Shown here in pieces: positions 25,039-31,940 of a DNA stretch of 64,000 bases. This DNA is from Pseudomonas thivervalensis (GTDB lineage Bacteria; Pseudomonadota; Gammaproteobacteria; Pseudomonadales; Pseudomonadaceae). Numbering within the stretch: the stretch's first letter is position 1; every line of letters begins with the position of its first letter. The DNA is taken from positions 62,001 to 126,000 of the forward strand of contig NZ_LHVE01000002.1 in NCBI RefSeq assembly GCF_001269655.1. The letters are read 5' to 3'. The position numbers and the translations under genes were made by a program. The notes beneath the pieces are model-generated. The model had not been told where the DNA came from and did no database searches. It saw only the letters and a program-made list of their open reading frames with translations.

Positions 25039-25461
25039 GTCGAGCGTGGTAGGGCGCTGGAGGTCTGGGTAGGAGAGAAGTAGCGCTGAGAGCTCAGGTT
25101 TACTGGATTTGAGGTACAAAAAAAGACGTTCTTGGACGTCTTTTTTTTTGTTGAAGTGGTAGAGCCGGGGTAATTTGAATTGGCTCAGCAAGACATTGAT
25201 TTATAGTATTAATATCTGTTTTTATTTTTAGTTGGAATACCAATTGGAATGCCGTGCGAAATTGCACTCCACTTTACCACCCGTTTGCATTCGATCTGAC
25301 CACAGATTGCATCAGAGTAGATCGGCACGCTTCGTCACCGTGATTGCTAGTGAAACTGCCCATAGCTGCCGGTGGCGATAGGCAGAAATCACCTAATAGC
25401 AGTCGTATTAAAGACCTTCCTAGAACACGATTATGGAGCCGGCCGGCCCAAGTCTCTCAGT
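25039..25461. other. Intergenic region at the boundary of two accessory segments
   Basis: Contains the ssrA-like attachment remnant (25100-25183) and then an AT-rich stretch with TTGGAATACCAATTGGAATG near 25233, similar to the GGGAATACC repeats beside the integrase at 47.25 kb. No credible gene is seen. Confidence 0.7.
25100..25183. repeat. ssrA 3'-end duplicate, copy 2 (attachment-site remnant)
   Basis: On the + strand it reads TACTGGATTTGAGGTAC, AAAAAAAGACGTTCTTGGACGTC (terminator), TTGAAGTGGTAGAGCCGGGG and ATTTGAATTGG. The real ssrA end at 47333-47415 reads CACTGGATTTCAGGCAC, AAAAAAAGACGTCCGTGGACG, ATGAAGTGGTGGAGCCGGGG and ATTTGAACCCCC. Terminator, flank and about the last 20 nt of ssrA are therefore duplicated, as expected for the far end of an element integrated at ssrA. 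Confidence 0.85.
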
Positions 25462-26646
25462 TTAGATAACCACTTCGGAGGTCGATTGCTTTCGCAGTGC
25501 AGTCCTAACCAAGCGCTCCCGACTGAAGCTCTCCCATGCCTGGGCTTCTGCCATTTCCCGCAACGTCAGATCTACGCTTCCGCCATTCCTCCCCAGTCGA
25601 ATCAAGTCTTGGAAAAAAGGCACAGTTAGTAGTTCGGGCATCTCATCCTCTGCTTCAGTGGCCAGAACCGCATATTTTTCGATGGTCGCCTTTGTTTTTA
25701 CCCCAAGCGATTCTGCGATGGACTCCCACGGTACACCGTTGGAAAGCAACGTCTTGGCCGTGGACCACTTAACGTAGTTGTTGATGCGCTTCGCCAAGGG
25801 CCATGATCCTACGTCCAGCTCTTTGAAGATCGCGCGGTACATGGTGAGGTCTGCTTTGTGCTGGTCAATGAAGGTCAAGCAAGCAGCGCGGTTCTCACGC
25901 TGGAGCGTGGACATCGGGATGCGTAACTTTTGTGAAATTTCGCGTGCCAAGTCCAGCTGCTTCCTGAGGGGATACTTCACCGAGTCGGGGGTGTACCTAT
26001 CCAGGTAAGCAAACACTTCCAGGGACAGCTCGCTATTTTTTGCAGGCACCGGGGCGTTGTCGGCCAGATGAGCCATTAGCCTTTCGCAGCCCAGAGGGAG
26101 CTGGATTTCGAGGGTCTGGTTACCTACGATGAGTTGGCCGACACAGTACAAGGGAATCGTATCATCGACGTCATCATGACTAGCGGATCCAGTGGGCCAG
26201 CTGTTCTCTTCCTCCCGGAGCGCGCCCTGATAGATACGGTTTTCGCGCATGAAGGCAAGGGTATCGGCGGGCTTACTTGATACGTAGCGACATCCCTCCG
26301 TGTAGTTACCCTCTACAACGGCCGAGGCAGCACGGCCCTCTAGGTCAGCCCGCAGAAAAGCGCCCCACAGGCCGCTTGGAAGCATTAACAGCATCCACTC
26401 TCGGAACTCGCAAGTCTGTGACACCAGCTCCACGTACTTCCTATCGGCATCCGTCGATGTGAAGGGAGGTAACGATTCAACAACATCCTCGGGTGTTGGC
26501 CGGAACGGTAGCCAGCGCTCAAGGCCTTCGCACATGAACTCTTCAGTGGTCCACCAGACGCGCTTTTCATCGTCCCACTCAACATAGAACTGCTTTGCCT
26601 CATCCTTTTCTTCGAAGGGGACCGCTAAATCTATACGCTTGGACAT
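25462..26646 (-). CDS. DUF5710-type N-terminal domain protein of unknown function
   Basis: A 394-aa protein (MSKRIDLAVPFEEKDEAKQF...). The start at 26646 has AGGA 8 nt upstream. Residues 3-40 (VPFEEKDEAK ... EWDDEKRVWW) match the pattern of the small DUF5710 domain seen in plasmid and phage primase-like proteins (typically LNVPFxEKDEAKxLGARWDxxxxxWY). The central part is not recognised. Near the C-terminus WESIAESLGVKTKATIEKYA could be a helix-turn-helix. It is the first gene of the defence island after the attachment repeat and is divergent from the retron-like operon, ~165 nt away. Function unknown; a regulator or DNA-interacting protein is possible. Confidence 0.65.
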   Translation of the reverse strand: MSKRIDLAVPFEEKDEAKQFYVEWDDEKRVWWTTEEFMCEGLERWLPFRPTPEDVVESLPPFTSTDADRKYVELVSQTCEFREWMLLMLPSGLWGAFLRADLEGRAASAVVEGNYTEGCRYVSSKPADTLAFMRENRIYQGALREEENSWPTGSASHDDVDDTIPLYCVGQLIVGNQTLEIQLPLGCERLMAHLADNAPVPAKNSELSLEVFAYLDRYTPDSVKYPLRKQLDLAREISQKLRIPMSTLQRENRAACLTFIDQHKADLTMYRAIFKELDVGSWPLAKRINNYVKWSTAKTLLSNGVPWESIAESLGVKTKATIEKYAVLATEAEDEMPELLTVPFFQDLIRLGRNGGSVDLTLREMAEAQAWESFSRERLVRTALRKQSTSEVVI

Positions 26647-26812
26647 TTCCATGATCCTGCTAGGTTGTACCCCCCCAAATGAGTGACGAGGGCTATATAA
26701 CGGTATTTTACCTTTGTGCTTTCGGGGAACCACTATCCGGCGTGCATTGCCATGATCAGATTTGAGTCCAGGGCGGATAGCAATTTCTTGCCCATTACCA
26801 GGAGCTGTAGAT

Positions 26813-27394
26813 TTGGAGTTTGAAAATAAGCGATGGCATGTCGCCGCGTTGCTGACTGTCGTAATGGCATTCGCCACGGGCATCGGCAACCTGGGATCTT
26901 CCTACCTGCTCCTGTCCGTGAAAAATCAGGAGGAGTCAGACAGGTCTGAGATTGCCAGAAGAGCGAAGGGCGCTGAACTGCATTGCGAAAAACTTCGGGA
27001 GGGTGCTTCGCTAGCCGCAGAGATAGAGTTCAGCGCCGACAGAGGCTATCCGGATGCGCTGAGGCTCGCTGATTTGCTCTCGGACGCGGTCGGCGCGCAA
27101 GGGAAACAAAATTTGACGCTTGCGAGTGAACAACTGGCGTATGAGAAGCGTGCGTCCGCGTTGGTTCCCATGCTGTCCGAAGATGAGGCTAAAATCTTAA
27201 GTCGAGTTACGCTGCATCACTACGTTGTAACGCGCATGCGTACGAGCACAGTGCCCGCAGAAATGCGAGTTCCAATTGCTGAAGGCGGGTTCAACGCCAA
27301 CGAGGAACTGAACGGCATCAGAGAAGGTGGGGCAGAACTTGCAGCATCATACCGTCGTCAATGCACAGAATCGCCCTCTCGGAATTCGACATGA
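26813..27394 (+). CDS. Single-pass membrane protein coupled to the retron-like operon
   Basis: About 193 aa. The TTG at 26813 is preferred as start because AGGAG lies 8 nt before it; the frame is open to 26762. One strong transmembrane helix at residues ~10-34 (VAALLTVVMAFATGIGNLGS, SYLLL) is followed by a charged, helical cytoplasmic part (NQEESDRSEIARRAKGAEL...) ending RQCTESPSRNST. No known domain is recognised. Its TGA overlaps the ATG of the next gene (ATGA at 27391-27394), so it is probably translated together with the PRTase-like protein. It could be a membrane effector or anchor. Confidence 0.65.
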   Translation: MEFENKRWHVAALLTVVMAFATGIGNLGSSYLLLSVKNQEESDRSEIARRAKGAELHCEKLREGASLAAEIEFSADRGYPDALRLADLLSDAVGAQGKQNLTLASEQLAYEKRASALVPMLSEDEAKILSRVTLHHYVVTRMRTSTVPAEMRVPIAEGGFNANEELNGIREGGAELAASYRRQCTESPSRNST

Positions 27395-28695
27395 TCAAAA
27401 CCCATCCCATTTCCGGTACACAACAAGCACAAAAGTGGCTTGACCAGTTTTCGATGGGTGATCGTCCTCTGGCGCAAGAGTTGCTCGAATCTTTTCTCCT
27501 AGTGTCCCGGGACGATTTCAACGATCACTTGCGAGCACTCACACTTGAGCATGCTGACAGGGTTAAGGGGGTTGTTGCTCTCTATGCCGAGCGTGAACTT
27601 GGACACCGATTTGGGGTGCCTCACAGGCTTTTTAAAGAGTCGCCGGGAAAGCATCGACGTGCACTAGGGGCCGCTGGCCCACCAGCAGTGAAGTCCACGA
27701 AAGGGTACGATCCGTCTGTTGGAAGCGAAGGCGTCGTTGCTCGTTTGATTACAGACCTGTGCCGTGAGTTTCCCAAGAAGTTCATTAGTCATCCCGGGCC
27801 AGAGCAAATCCGCCGAAAGCGGGTTCGGGCGTTTTGGGTTATGACCGATCTTGTAGGTAGCGGTCACCGCGCTCGTCGGTATCTTGAGGCGGCCTGGCTT
27901 GTCAGATCTGTGCGCAGTTGGTGGTCCGGCAAGTTTCTGAGATTCGCAGTTGTCGCATATGCCAGCACTGGCAAAGGCGAGCAATATGTTCGAAGCCATC
28001 CATGCCGGCCAGACGTCATCCACGTGATGCCATGTCCTACGATTGACACCACGCTGTCGAAAGCAGGCGTCAGCAAAATGAAGCTGCTATGTGAAACATA
28101 CGATCCTACGATTGGTGATCCCGGCATATCGCCTTGGTCACAGGGCAGCGCTAGCCTTGGGTATCTCAGCACTGGAGCGCTTCTTATTTTCGCTCATGGC
28201 GCGCCTAACAATGTGCCTCTGATGTTTCACAAGGCCTCAAAGCGCAAAGATCCCCAGTGGATCCCGCTTTTTCCTTCTAGAGTGACTGCCGGTATCGACA
28301 GTGAGTCCTTTGGTGTGAGCTTGACCAGCGAAAAGATACAGCTTCGATTGGAGCGCTTCGGGCACGCATCGTTGGCTAGGTCTAATGCAGTGGTACAGTC
28401 CGATATTCCAACGGGCGAGGTGTTTCTCATCCTCTGCGCGCTCTCCCGCCCTCCAAGGCTCAATGACAGCGTTCTGTCACGCCGAACTGGTTTACCCACC
28501 TATAGGGTCGCTCGACTCTGCCATCTAATGGTCACTTATGGATGGATCGACTCCCAGCGTCGATTGACCGACGCAGGAGCGGGCCAGCTTCGGCATGCCA
28601 GAAAGCAGATGAGTGCATTTATAGAATCCCTGCCTGACATTGGCGAATTAGAACAAAAGCCGTACTATCCGCAATCGTTGAGACGACCAGTCTGA
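27391..28695 (+). CDS. Phosphoribosyltransferase-like (PRTase) retron-associated protein with C-terminal wHTH
   Basis: A 434-aa protein starting MIKTHPISGTQQAQKWLDQF, coupled by ATGA to the upstream gene. At residues ~146-158 RAFWVMTDLVGSG resembles the PRPP-binding loop of PRTase-fold proteins (hydrophobic strand, D, then GSG). The C-terminal ~110 residues look like a winged helix (GEVFLILCALSRPPRLNDSV, LSRRTGLPTYRVARLCHLMV, TYGWIDSQRRLTDAG). PRTase-like proteins with HTH are known accessory genes of one retron group; I recall type III in the Mestre scheme but could not verify it. The structured RNA region and reverse transcriptase follow directly. Confidence 0.7.
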   Translation: MIKTHPISGTQQAQKWLDQFSMGDRPLAQELLESFLLVSRDDFNDHLRALTLEHADRVKGVVALYAERELGHRFGVPHRLFKESPGKHRRALGAAGPPAVKSTKGYDPSVGSEGVVARLITDLCREFPKKFISHPGPEQIRRKRVRAFWVMTDLVGSGHRARRYLEAAWLVRSVRSWWSGKFLRFAVVAYASTGKGEQYVRSHPCRPDVIHVMPCPTIDTTLSKAGVSKMKLLCETYDPTIGDPGISPWSQGSASLGYLSTGALLIFAHGAPNNVPLMFHKASKRKDPQWIPLFPSRVTAGIDSESFGVSLTSEKIQLRLERFGHASLARSNAVVQSDIPTGEVFLILCALSRPPRLNDSVLSRRTGLPTYRVARLCHLMVTYGWIDSQRRLTDAGAGQLRHARKQMSAFIESLPDIGELEQKPYYPQSLRRPV

Positions 28696-28882
28696 AATCT
28701 AGATTCGGTGCGCGTTGAACAGAACGCAACCACCATTGATGCGCTTCGGCTCATCAACCGGGCGCAGACTACTGCCGCTCTATGATATAGCCCTTGCTTA
28801 CGGCCAAGCGCTCCCGCCACACGCGACGTGGCGAGGTCTTCTGCCTGCGGCGGGAGCCCTCACCCTACGGGTGTCAAAGTAG
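28696..28882 (+). ncRNA. Candidate retron msr-msd RNA region
   Basis: 187 nt without an ORF between the PRTase-like and reverse transcriptase genes, in the position of a retron non-coding RNA. It holds stacked hairpins: GCGTT...AACGC (28722-28737), a GATG...CATC stem (28737-28754), a perfect 9-bp stem GCTCCCGCC / GGCGGGAGC (28810-28818 with 28849-28857) enclosing GCCAC / GTGGC, and CACCC / GGGTG (28861-28873). The long 9-bp stem is the best msd candidate. A possible a1/a2 pairing is CCAGTC (28687-28692) with GACTGG (28890-28895), which would extend the RNA into both genes. Exact ends and the branching G are not resolved. Confidence 0.55.
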
Positions 28883-30055
28883 ATGAAGGACTGGAAGCCT
28901 CAACCCTACCGTCGTATCGCTCAAGAGTTGGGCGTATCAGATGCGGTTCTTCGATCGGCACTCGCAGCTAGCGAGGCCGTGGTCGCAGTTCATCCAAAGC
29001 TTCCTCCAGTATTGACGTTAAAGCACCTGTCTCGGCTAAGCGGCGTTGGGTATATGGATTTGCGGCGTTATGTGAGTCGCGAGGATCCGCATACCTACAA
29101 AGTGTTCTGCATTCGTAAGCGCCCTCAACCTGATGGTCGTATTCGCTTCAGGGAAATTTGCGTTCCCGAGCACAGTCTTTGCGACGTTCAGCAGTGGATA
29201 GTCAGACATATTTTGGTCCACGGTCGACCGCATTCGGCCAGCACGGCCTTCGCACCAGGCGCAAAATTGATCGACGCGGTTCAACCGCATTGTGGCAGTC
29301 GCTGGATAATCAAACTCGACGTCCGGAGATTCTTTGAGTCGATCTCAGAGATATCTGTTTACAACGTTTTTAGGAGTCTCGGCTACCAGCCCCTTGTCTC
29401 ATTTGAGCTGGCTAGAATCTGCACACGTATTGGGTCCGACAAAACGTGGCTGAGCAAGACACGTCGGTGGCGTCGAAAGGCACCTTTGCATGTTGCCGCA
29501 ATTCGGAACTACTCGGCAAAGCAGCTAGGTTATTTGGCCCAAGGGGCGCCCACAAGTCCAATGATTGCCAACCTAGTAATGCGCGCGGCAGACGCGGAAA
29601 TTTCCGCGCTCAGTGAACCCTTCGGCATCACCTACACACGCTATGCAGACGATCTAACGTTCTCGACTAACAGCGCCCATTTTGACAGAACCACAGCGAG
29701 TGCACTCATTCGGAAGGTCTATCAAACGCTTGGGCGGTTCGGCCTCCAGCCGAACCTTGCTAAGACACAGGTAGTGTCACCTCGTGCGCGGAAAGTTGTC
29801 TTGGGGTTGTTGGCCGATGGAGTTTCTCCGCGGCTGACGAGGGAGTTTAAAGGCAAGCTGCGCATGCACCTTCACTACTTGGAGCATGTCGACGTTGGCC
29901 CCATCAAGCATGCACAGCGCCGTGGCTTCTCGGCGGTTGCTGGTCTACGCAATCATCTCCTAGGGTTAGCCGCCTATGCTATTCAAATTGAGCCTGAGTA
30001 TGGCTATGCAGTGAAGGCAAGATTGATGGCTGTGCACTGGCCGATCATCTACTGA
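28883..30055 (+). CDS. Retron-type reverse transcriptase
   Basis: A 390-aa RT. Motif A is IKLDVRRFFESI near residues 143-154, motif B QGAPTSPMIANLVM near 220-233, and the catalytic YADD at 254-257 in RYADDLTFS, typical of retrons. The NAXXH region preceding motif A is degenerate (DAVQPHCG) and the VTG motif of the thumb-side Y region reads VLGLLADG, so this is a divergent member. There are no maturase or endonuclease domains, which argues against a group II intron. Retron RTs make branched msDNA from the adjacent RNA, and the system acts in anti-phage defence. The start at 28883 has no strong ribosome site. Confidence 0.88.
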   Translation: MKDWKPQPYRRIAQELGVSDAVLRSALAASEAVVAVHPKLPPVLTLKHLSRLSGVGYMDLRRYVSREDPHTYKVFCIRKRPQPDGRIRFREICVPEHSLCDVQQWIVRHILVHGRPHSASTAFAPGAKLIDAVQPHCGSRWIIKLDVRRFFESISEISVYNVFRSLGYQPLVSFELARICTRIGSDKTWLSKTRRWRRKAPLHVAAIRNYSAKQLGYLAQGAPTSPMIANLVMRAADAEISALSEPFGITYTRYADDLTFSTNSAHFDRTTASALIRKVYQTLGRFGLQPNLAKTQVVSPRARKVVLGLLADGVSPRLTREFKGKLRMHLHYLEHVDVGPIKHAQRRGFSAVAGLRNHLLGLAAYAIQIEPEYGYAVKARLMAVHWPIIY

Positions 30056-30566
30056 GCATGGCGACTGGCTCTCGATGCAGGAAGCTCTCTTGGTAATCAG
30101 AGACGCCGCATCTTTTGGTTATCGATTGCGCTGAAAAGGTGGATGGCGCAATGACCGATTGCGGCCGATCTTTGCCTGTCATGACTGGCAGGAATCGGCC
30201 AACAGCGGTCGGTCAGAGCAAATTTTGCCACCAAAAAGCTAACATTTCGCTTTTAGCGTGCAATCAAATTATCGAGCTGTACAAACCGACGGTTCCTGCC
30301 GTTCACAATGTGCGCGAAATGGGGGGGGCTCCATCCGCTTGGGATAAGCACCGCGTGGTGGGTGGTGGCGAGCTCTATGAGGTATATTTGATTTGACCAG
30401 ATCAGTCGTTTCAATAACCTACGGGCTTGAACCCCTTGATTGCTGGTATCCGACCGCAGTGTTTGTGGGCGATGCAGTTGCGGTCTTAAGCCTAGACCAG
30501 TACGCTTGATACAGCGTCGCTTTGTAAGGACCTATATGACTAATGGATAGCCGATAGGGGAATTTT
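30056..30566. other. Intergenic region between the RT gene and the HEPN cassette
   Basis: 511 bp. One strong hairpin repeat is present at 30153-30210; the rest holds no convincing gene. A 93-codon frame at 30115-30396 reads through the hairpin and is judged spurious. Confidence 0.6.
30153..30210. repeat. Hairpin repeat of a Pseudomonas type
   Basis: Nested arms GACCG...CGGTC, GGCCGAT...ATCGGCC and TGCC...GGCA. The layout (GGCCGAT-x-GGCA-x-ATCGGCC-AACAGCGG) resembles a palindromic sequence common in Pseudomonas intergenic DNA. It may be the transcription end of the retron-like operon. Confidence 0.55.
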
Positions 30567-30854
30567 ATGCACGGTTTGGAAGCTCATCCTACCCTTAGGG
30601 CGGTAGTTCGAGACGATCTAGGGCGGGAGTACTGCTTCCTCGTGAAAGTCATTGTACCTACCGAAGGCAAAGCTTACGCGCTATTCGATGACTTAGGAAA
30701 ACCAACAGCGTTGACCTTTGAACAGAAAGCGAACAACTCAGTTTCATTCGTTTCATTCAATGGGCTCTGGATTGAAAATGACGAAGTGACATCTTTGGAT
30801 ATTCTTCTAAAATCCAAGCTGATTTATATAGGCCAGCTGATTAGCTTGGCTTAA
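30567..30854 (+). CDS. Small partner protein of the HEPN gene
   Basis: A 95-aa soluble protein (MHGLEAHPTLRAVVRDD...). AGGGG lies ~7 nt before the ATG. The sequence (KVIVPTEGKAYALFDDLGKP, LDILLKSKLIYIGQLISLA) is beta-rich and not recognised. Its stop is 1 nt from the TTG start of the HEPN gene, so the pair is an operon. Size and position would fit an antitoxin or regulatory partner; this is inferred from gene order only. Base composition is AT-rich compared with the chromosome. Confidence 0.65.
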   Translation: MHGLEAHPTLRAVVRDDLGREYCFLVKVIVPTEGKAYALFDDLGKPTALTFEQKANNSVSFVSFNGLWIENDEVTSLDILLKSKLIYIGQLISLA

Positions 30855-30855
30855 A

Positions 30856-31686
30856 TTGCCAAACCCAATAGTTAACTTAGAAGCTATCTTGAATACATAC
30901 TCAACTCCTGCGTTTCGCTCATTCAAAGTATTCATAGGAGAGCTAACAGCTGTTGCGGCAGGGATCCACGTCGGGATTCAAGAAACCATCTCTCATGTTA
31001 GTAAACTCGATCAGTCTGATCCTTGGGAGTTCGCAGCGCAGCGTCACGGAATCCGTGTTAGTGGCCTACGTTCCGAAAAGGTTTCAAGCGGCGCAATTCG
31101 ACTCAATATTGTGAGTCTCTATAGTGGCTTCGATCTTTTTATCTCAGATATTCGGGGGCAGTTTTATGCAATCCATGGGAAAAGCTGGACGCAAAACGAT
31201 GGGGACACGCCTTTCCAAGCGCTGCTGAGAAATACTCCATCTGGAAAGCAGGCGCATGAAAATAGACTTGGCCCAGGCCGTATTTTAACGATGGATTATT
31301 ATAGGCTTGCTCGAAACGCAATCGCACATCCAAGTAACGAAGCCGTAGCTATAGCGGAACAATTTTACCAGAGCAATAGCCAACAACTCATCCAGACAGC
31401 CTCAGATTATGGTATGAAGTCAACTCCTAGCGAGGTTGCAGGGCTTAGCTTTCATGACATAAAATACATGGCTAGAGTTTCCCTTGATTTGGCTGTGGCT
31501 ATAGACAAGGATTTTGACCCTGGAGATGTAGTACTTTCCAGATTGATTCCAGAAAAATTTGCAAAATTACCGAAGTCTGAGGCTCGCCGTCATAACGCAA
31601 AAAAAGGTTGGCTTTCAGAAAAGTTTGGAATAAACTCCGATCGCGCGGAACGTATCATTTCTATGACTCATAAGCTTAGTGGTTGA
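30856..31686 (+). CDS. HEPN-domain protein (putative RNase)
   Basis: A 276-aa protein. The TTG at 30856 follows the partner's TAA by one base; no other early start codon in the frame is better. The HEPN active-site motif Rx4H is visible as R153-N-A-I-A-H158 in YRLARNAIAHPSNEA, preceded by LTMDYYR. HEPN proteins with this motif are metal-independent RNases used in toxin-antitoxin and abortive infection systems, and several cut tRNA anticodon loops. The C-terminal ~50 residues are basic (KSEARRHNAKKGWLSEKFGI). The last seven codons (THKLSG plus stop) also encode the acceptor 5' strand and most of the D arm of a tRNA-like RNA (31665-31768). Confidence 0.72.
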   Translation: MPNPIVNLEAILNTYSTPAFRSFKVFIGELTAVAAGIHVGIQETISHVSKLDQSDPWEFAAQRHGIRVSGLRSEKVSSGAIRLNIVSLYSGFDLFISDIRGQFYAIHGKSWTQNDGDTPFQALLRNTPSGKQAHENRLGPGRILTMDYYRLARNAIAHPSNEAVAIAEQFYQSNSQQLIQTASDYGMKSTPSEVAGLSFHDIKYMARVSLDLAVAIDKDFDPGDVVLSRLIPEKFAKLPKSEARRHNAKKGWLSEKFGINSDRAERIISMTHKLSG

Positions 31687-31768
31687 GCGTCCCCCTTCAC
31701 AAGCGAATTGGAAATGCAGTTCGCTTGTGAAGGGGAAGGATCCAGTTCGAATCTGGAATGAGTCTCCA
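31665..31768 (+). ncRNA. tRNA-like cloverleaf with a 16-bp anticodon arm
   Basis: A 104-nt sequence with every tRNA hallmark. The acceptor strands GACTCAT (31665-31671) and ATGAGTC (31758-31764) pair perfectly over 7 bp and are followed by T and an encoded CCA (31766-31768). The D arm GCTTAGTGGTTGAGC (31674-31688) has the conserved GG. The T arm TCCAG-TTCGAAT-CTGGA (31741-31757) is canonical. In place of a 17-nt anticodon arm there is a perfect 16-bp stem, CCCCTTCACAAGCGAA (31692-31707) with TTCGCTTGTGAAGGGG (31720-31735), and a 12-nt loop. The variable region is AAGGA. An ordinary decoding tRNA is unlikely. It overlaps the 3' end of the HEPN gene. Confidence 0.75.
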
Positions 31769-31940
31769 TATCCTTCAGAAGTATAAGAAGCTTAGGGTTT
31801 AATACAGGCTTCAATCCCTTCTGTACGCCCTCACTGATTTCAAGTGTAGTGCTGCCTGAGGCAGTCGGGAGGCGCGAACAATATTTTACCCAAGGCGCTT
31901 TCTATAACTAGAAGCTGTGCAGGATATACCATGCTGCGCA

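Noticed and set aside
28883..30055. Group II intron or DGR reverse transcriptase
   Set aside because: No maturase or HNH domain, no intron RNA domains V/VI nearby and no template/variable repeat pair; the short length and the RYADDLTFS motif favour a retron type.
30115..30396. 93-codon plus-strand frame
   Set aside because: It reads straight through a strong hairpin repeat, has no ribosome site and no domain features.
31692..31735. Simple rho-independent terminator of the HEPN operon
   Set aside because: No T run follows on the + strand, and the hairpin is framed by a matching acceptor stem, D arm, T arm and CCA; a tRNA-like cloverleaf explains far more of the sequence.
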